64,000 bases of DNA from Trogon surrucura. Lineage: Eukaryota > Chordata > Aves > Trogoniformes > Trogonidae. The position numbers and the translations under genes were made by a program. Below are positions 59,395-64,000 of the stretch, piece after piece; positions within the stretch are counted from its first letter, which is position 1, and each line of letters starts with the position of its first letter. The stretch covers positions 10,494,001 to 10,558,000 of the forward strand of contig CM036629.1 in assembly GCA_020746105.1 (NCBI GenBank), in the 5' to 3' direction. Below the pieces are notes generated by a model. That model was not told where the DNA came from. It saw nothing but the letters and a program-made list of their open reading frames with translations, and searched no databases.

Positions 59395-62300
59395 AATTGT
59401 TTTCTCAGATCATGGTTACAGGCAGAGATGAATGGAAAGTTGAAAGGAAATCAATTTGACAGATCCGTTGCTGATTTCACACAGTCAAACTTAAGCACTG
59501 TTGGGTCTCCACTGCCTCTGTTTCACAAGATGCATATGGACAGTCAGCTGAAACAGAAGATACTCGAAATCATGCTGAGGGTTAATCTTTTATAATCTAA
59601 AGAAATTTCCTGAGCTGACCCTCATCTGTGCTTTTGGAAATAAAGGAATCATTTGCCAACGCTTTCTCCATTTGCAATTAAACATGCTGGCAGCTCTCCA
59701 GTGAGCTCTCCATCAGCAGGAATATTTAGCAGCACAGAGGATACCGTTTCAATACAGTGACCCAGGCTGTTGCCAGATGGAGCAGAGGACTGTTTAGTGA
59801 AAGTCAATCTACAGATGTTTTTGTGAGCAGAGGGAACCATTTCTGATTTTGGGTGGGAGTATGATACAGGGAAAAAGGAAATAATTTCCTCTTTTAGTGT
59901 TTTTCTGCCTTTTTGTTTTCCTCTGTCTTGTTCATTTTCATCTTAGCTTGAAAAGGAGACTACAAAGCTTCTTTTAAATTGTCTCATCTTTCATTTTGTG
60001 CCAAACTATGAAGTGGCATACGGAGAACTGCTTGTTCATACCAGCAGCTGGGAAGTCTGCTCTGAGCTCAGGAAATGGGGGAAGAGTTGAGGAAAACTGC
60101 AGGTCTCCGTGGCTCTTGTTGGCAGTCCTGCCTGGCACTGGTTCCAATAATGCTACTGGGGAACGGGAGCTGCCAGACTGGTGCGAGCAGTCCTCTACTG
60201 CCCTTGTTTCTTGCTCTTCATCTCGTGGCAGGGTTCAGCATGATGCTCGTTGCGATGTGCTGGTTCGTCGTCATGGAAGGGCAAAGGTAGCTCATGAATC
60301 AACTTTTCAATTCCATTCTCCAGTAAATGAGCCTCATGCAGTGTTTGTTATGTTGACAGCTGACATTTAGCTTCTGATTATTTATGTTTCATAATATTTT
60401 GGAGCCTGGATTTGATGGCATAGGTTTTAAAAGTAATGAAGACTTCAAAATAATGAGGCCTCGGAATTTGGCTGCTAATGCCATGGTGAGAGATGGGGGA
60501 GGGAGGAGAGGGCCTTGTTAGTCTGTCCAGACTGCCGTGTGTGGATGGCAATAAAAACTATATGAGGGTTTCTTTAAGCAATTGGCTTTTTGCTGCTAAA
60601 ACTAAAATAACTTTAGACAGTTCTTGGTTGCAGAAACTACCTTACTGTCTATAACAATTATTTGTTTAACCTAGTTAATGTAATCATCCATTCAAGAGTT
60701 TCTTCAGGTTGCTAAAGGATTTTCTGGCTTTGGTAGATGTTTCCTTGGTCAGTTTTAAATGAAGGCTTCTATCAAACTACCATGTAGCAACTGTTCTTAA
60801 AGTTGTAAGTCAGAGAACATAGCGTACGTTACCACATTACCTTATCACCACAGGTTTGATCTGTGCATTTGTACTTGTGTGAGATCACCCAGCCTTGATC
60901 TTGTTTCTGCTAAGCACTGTCTCCTTGCAATAATGAATGTCTTGCTGTAAGAGGATTTCAGCTGGACAGATGTACCTTAATGTCTTGCAGCAGGATTTAC
61001 TGTTTTATAAGACTGATTCTGGATTACTGTGTTCTTGGTTGCAATGTGGCAAACACTGCCCATCCTGGGAAGCAGGTTAAAGGAACAGTGCTTGTGGGAA
61101 GGAAGCTTGGACCTACCTAAATTTAGATATCCTTGTGCTACAAAAAACCACAATTTAATTAAGTTTAATTGTATAATTAACTATTATATTCAAACTTGTC
61201 TATACTGTACTTCTGAAAAAAATAAATTTCCGGCAGTGACCTGATGCTGACTGAATCCTCTTATGCAGGAGCATAACTTCAGTATCATTGTTAATTAGAT
61301 GTTCTATTTGAAACTCTTAATAGTTGTTTATAGTTAAATTCCTGAAATTACCACTATACAAGTGCCTTTTCAATATACATTGTGGAAAAAAAAAACATTT
61401 TGGCAAGGTAAAAGCTCCAATCTGTGATTCCCATACATAGTTTTATGAACAAAGTCATCTGTTTGCTGGAGGTGTTTTTTAGAAGGCATTAAGGCAATTA
61501 CTGCAGTTGCCCAAGATACTGTAGTGAAGAAACTCTACCTGGCAGGCTTTGTGTGCCCATCAGGGCAGTTCTGGGAGATGCCCGGGGCCCTGCCCTGTCC
61601 TGCAGAACATGGTAGCTGAGTAAAGAGCAGTGATTACACTTTGTGGGACCTCAGTTGTCCCTTGAAAATGGGCACTCTGGCAGCGGAGTGTGAAGGCAAT
61701 AGTCCTGCTTGATTTAGTAAGAAATGAATTCCTGCCTATAAATTTTATTTCTAGCCACCATCAAGGATTATAAGCCTATCAAGTGTTACAAAAGCAAATA
61801 TTCAGAAAACTCTATAGAAACAGGCTCCTTCCCTACTAGATCCTTTGAGCATTTCAAGTGTTGGCTAATGTAATACACCATCAAACCTTGTTGCATGAAT
61901 TTTTGTTATTATGGTTATTACTTTTAGCTTTGTAGAATGATCCTATTTGGGATTGAGTCCTACAGGCTGTAGCTGCTGTTTAGTATGTTTGTCAATGTTT
62001 CATTCACACCTTTCATTGTTATATCTCAGCCTCACCTTCACTGTTTCATCGTCATTGTTGTGGATTTTCTGTAACAGCTGCTTTGATTTAACACTCAGCT
62101 TTTTGGCAAAGTGATGATGGCTCACTGGAAAATAAAGCACAGGGGCTGTGGAAAAAAATCCTAAGAAGTGCATAGTTTTCTGTTTCAGCGGCAGGTATTC
62201 GGCTTCTGTAAATGCCTACCTTCATATTCCCTATCACATATGTCTGGGGGAGGTGGTTGTTGTATTTCTGTATTTTTTTGGTACCTACCTGACACTTTTA

Positions 62301-64000
62301 GATGGGAAGAAGTTGGCACTAGAGTTGAATGTTGGAGTTGAGTATTATCCTTGTGTTTTGCTTCTTAAAGATTTCTTTCTAACGTCGTTAACGTTCTTAT
62401 GCTTTTGCACATGTGCATGTCTAAAGTACTGCTGCAAATTAATTTCCTCATCTTGTTCTTTTTCTTTTTTTTTTCATCCTGAATGTGATTGGGAAATAAA
62501 ATCAAATGTATGCAATGTGCACCAAATGGGGTTGCCCCTTTCTTTAAGGTCTAGTTATTGTAGACATTTGCTCTTGCTGTGCAGAAAAATAATGTTAACA
62601 GCTGTTTAATCTAGTTAGAAATGCATCTTGCTGTGTATTAAAAATTATTCCTATTTATCTTTTCCAGTGGTATAATTTGTAAAATCACATTTATGAAACT
62701 GCAACAGGCTAAATGTAACCTTTCTGATTCTTTTTATTTGGTTAACATATAGAGGGTGAACATTTCAAACGTCTTTGAGCATATGACAATTAAATAGACA
62801 CCTAGGAAATATCAGCCTCTTTAGGCATTATAGTACTTCTAGAAATCTTGCCCAAAGGGCTTATAGTGGTGGTAGACTATTTCAATTTAAAAGAAAAAAA
62901 AAAATCATTCTACTTTTCAAATGGGATTTGCTATTTCTGGAAACTATTAAATGTTCAGATTGAGGACCCACCCTTTATAAATTAATGGAGCACAGAAGAG
63001 TAATTAAATTTGGTAATCTCATTAAAGCTTTTAATGGAATTGATCATTTCAAATAGTTTTTCTGGTTATTGGAATTTCTTAACAAAGGAGTCACTATTGG
63101 ATTATTACTGTGCTTTTCCAGTTGCCGTTTGTTTTCAGCTACCGTGCAAGATAGTCTTTCCATGCAAGATAGTCTTTCCAGGACCTTGATTATTTTATTA
63201 TTCTTTCTGTTGAGGATGGGGCAAGCATGCAGTTTCCCAAGGAGATGAGAAGCTCAGTTGTAGTTTTGTCCTTCAGCTTTTTAACCACTTGTTCCTTTTT
63301 TTTTTTTCCTAAAGCTGATTACAAACTTAGAGCTAATATCTATTATGAAAATGCTTGTTTATTAAGCAAAAAGTTAAAGAGCAGTCAATTTTACCTTTTT
63401 GTAAGTATATTTATTAACATGCACTCTGAATCAAATAAGTTTCTCAAATCTGCCTGGTTTAATTCTTCAATAAAGAACACTTCCAAGGTTACTGGGAAGT
63501 AAATAAAATCCTTACTGCCATTTATGTTTCATTTATAAACTGTTTAAGTTCTGCTACTGCGATATCATAAAAATGGTAGTGTTCCTATAAAACTGCTTTG
63601 CAGGGCTGTAATTATTTCGACAGAATTTTGCTCATTGTTTACATTTAAATACAAAACAATGTAAAAAGACAAGATTAGTCATACTGAGCAATTCTGTTTA
63701 TTATAGCAGTAAGTTCTGCAGTGTGGATGTGTGTATTTTCGTTATGTGTGTCTGCGTATATATGTATTTAAACCTGGTGCCTTGTTTTGATGAGATCTGT
63801 TATTTCTGACCCCTTTCTCCACACCATTTGTGACTTTTCCTCAATCATCTCTTTTCCAAACTGAGAACTCCCACTAATAAATCTCTTTCTGCATGTCATT
63901 CTGTACCTTTGATTAGTGGTACCTGGCCAGTGATACCTGTTACTGAGAAATATTTTACAGATGTGAGAGACAAGAATTGCATTCAGTATTAAAGGTGGAT
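59395..64000. other. Unique non-coding DNA, several conserved-looking segments
   Basis: No repeat signature, and moderate complexity. Segments at 59395-59860, 60295-60490, 62780-63075 and 63535-63715 have dense ATTA/TAAT-type motifs and long non-repetitive AT-rich stretches like those of vertebrate conserved non-coding elements. Open frames of 124 codons (59996-60370) and 153 codons (62148-62609) start at TTG and GTG and show no recognised domain. Confidence 0.5.
63145..63180. repeat. Perfect 18-base tandem duplication
   Basis: TGCAAGATAGTCTTTCCA at 63145-63162 is repeated exactly at 63163-63180. The identity of the two units implies a recent duplication. Confidence 0.95.

Noticed and set aside
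59996-60370. 124-codon plus-strand frame
   Set aside because: It starts at TTG and has no recognised motif; it partly overlaps a stretch that looks non-coding and conserved.
62148-62609. 153-codon plus-strand frame rich in Cys, Phe and Leu
   Set aside because: It starts at GTG, and the composition reflects T-rich DNA rather than membrane segments of a real protein.
1-64000. Prokaryotic features: operons, CRISPR arrays, phage or plasmid systems
   Set aside because: No spaced direct-repeat arrays, no dense coding and no ribosome-binding pattern; the repeats are vertebrate retroelements.
1-64000. tRNA, rRNA or snRNA genes
   Set aside because: I found no A-box/B-box pair, cloverleaf or conserved RNA core on either strand by eye.

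Overview
This window looks like ordinary non-coding DNA from a bird nuclear genome, probably intergenic sequence or a large intron. The evidence is the repeat content: CR1-type LINEs whose 3' ends carry the 8-base ATTCTATG / ATTCTGTG tail, and one avian endogenous-retrovirus LTR. The background is AT-rich, CpG-poor and dotted with T or A runs. I could not support any host protein-coding gene, tRNA, rRNA, CRISPR array, operon or prokaryotic feature. Apart from the two CR1 reverse-transcriptase frames, the open frames are short, often need a non-ATG start, and have no motif I recognise.

Layout. 1-4276 is unique AT-rich DNA. 4277-5110 is a solo LTR in minus orientation, followed by a GC-richer block to about 5765. 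5766-15580 is unique DNA with a 45-base tandem duplication at 8970-9060 and a weak ancient CR1/L3-like scrap at about 9695-9785. 15581-15763 is a short CR1 3' fragment. 17341-18650 is the best CR1, in minus orientation, with an unbroken partial reverse-transcriptase frame. 18651-31437 is unique. 31438-32105 is an older plus-strand CR1 with an internal deletion. 32106-54244 is mostly unique DNA with small CR1 pieces at 35405, 38420 (plus), 43465, 46934, 48176 (ancient) and 50722. 54245-55064 is a second young CR1, only about 2% different from the one at 17341. 55065-64000 is unique DNA with several segments that resemble conserved non-coding elements.

How the parts relate. The CR1 copies form a series of 5'-truncated insertions of different ages sharing one 3' end, as expected from target-primed reverse transcription. 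Nine of eleven CR1 pieces and the LTR lie on the minus strand. That may mean the plus strand is the sense strand of a long intron, but the sample is small.

I looked for a previously undescribed system and do not see one. The items most worth checking are the near-identical young CR1 pair, the in-frame internally deleted CR1, the AT-rich cruciform-prone tract at 40091-40254, the CpG-retaining islands (first 300 bases, 21563-21666, 57505-57620), and the candidate conserved non-coding segments, especially at 59.4-63.7 kb.
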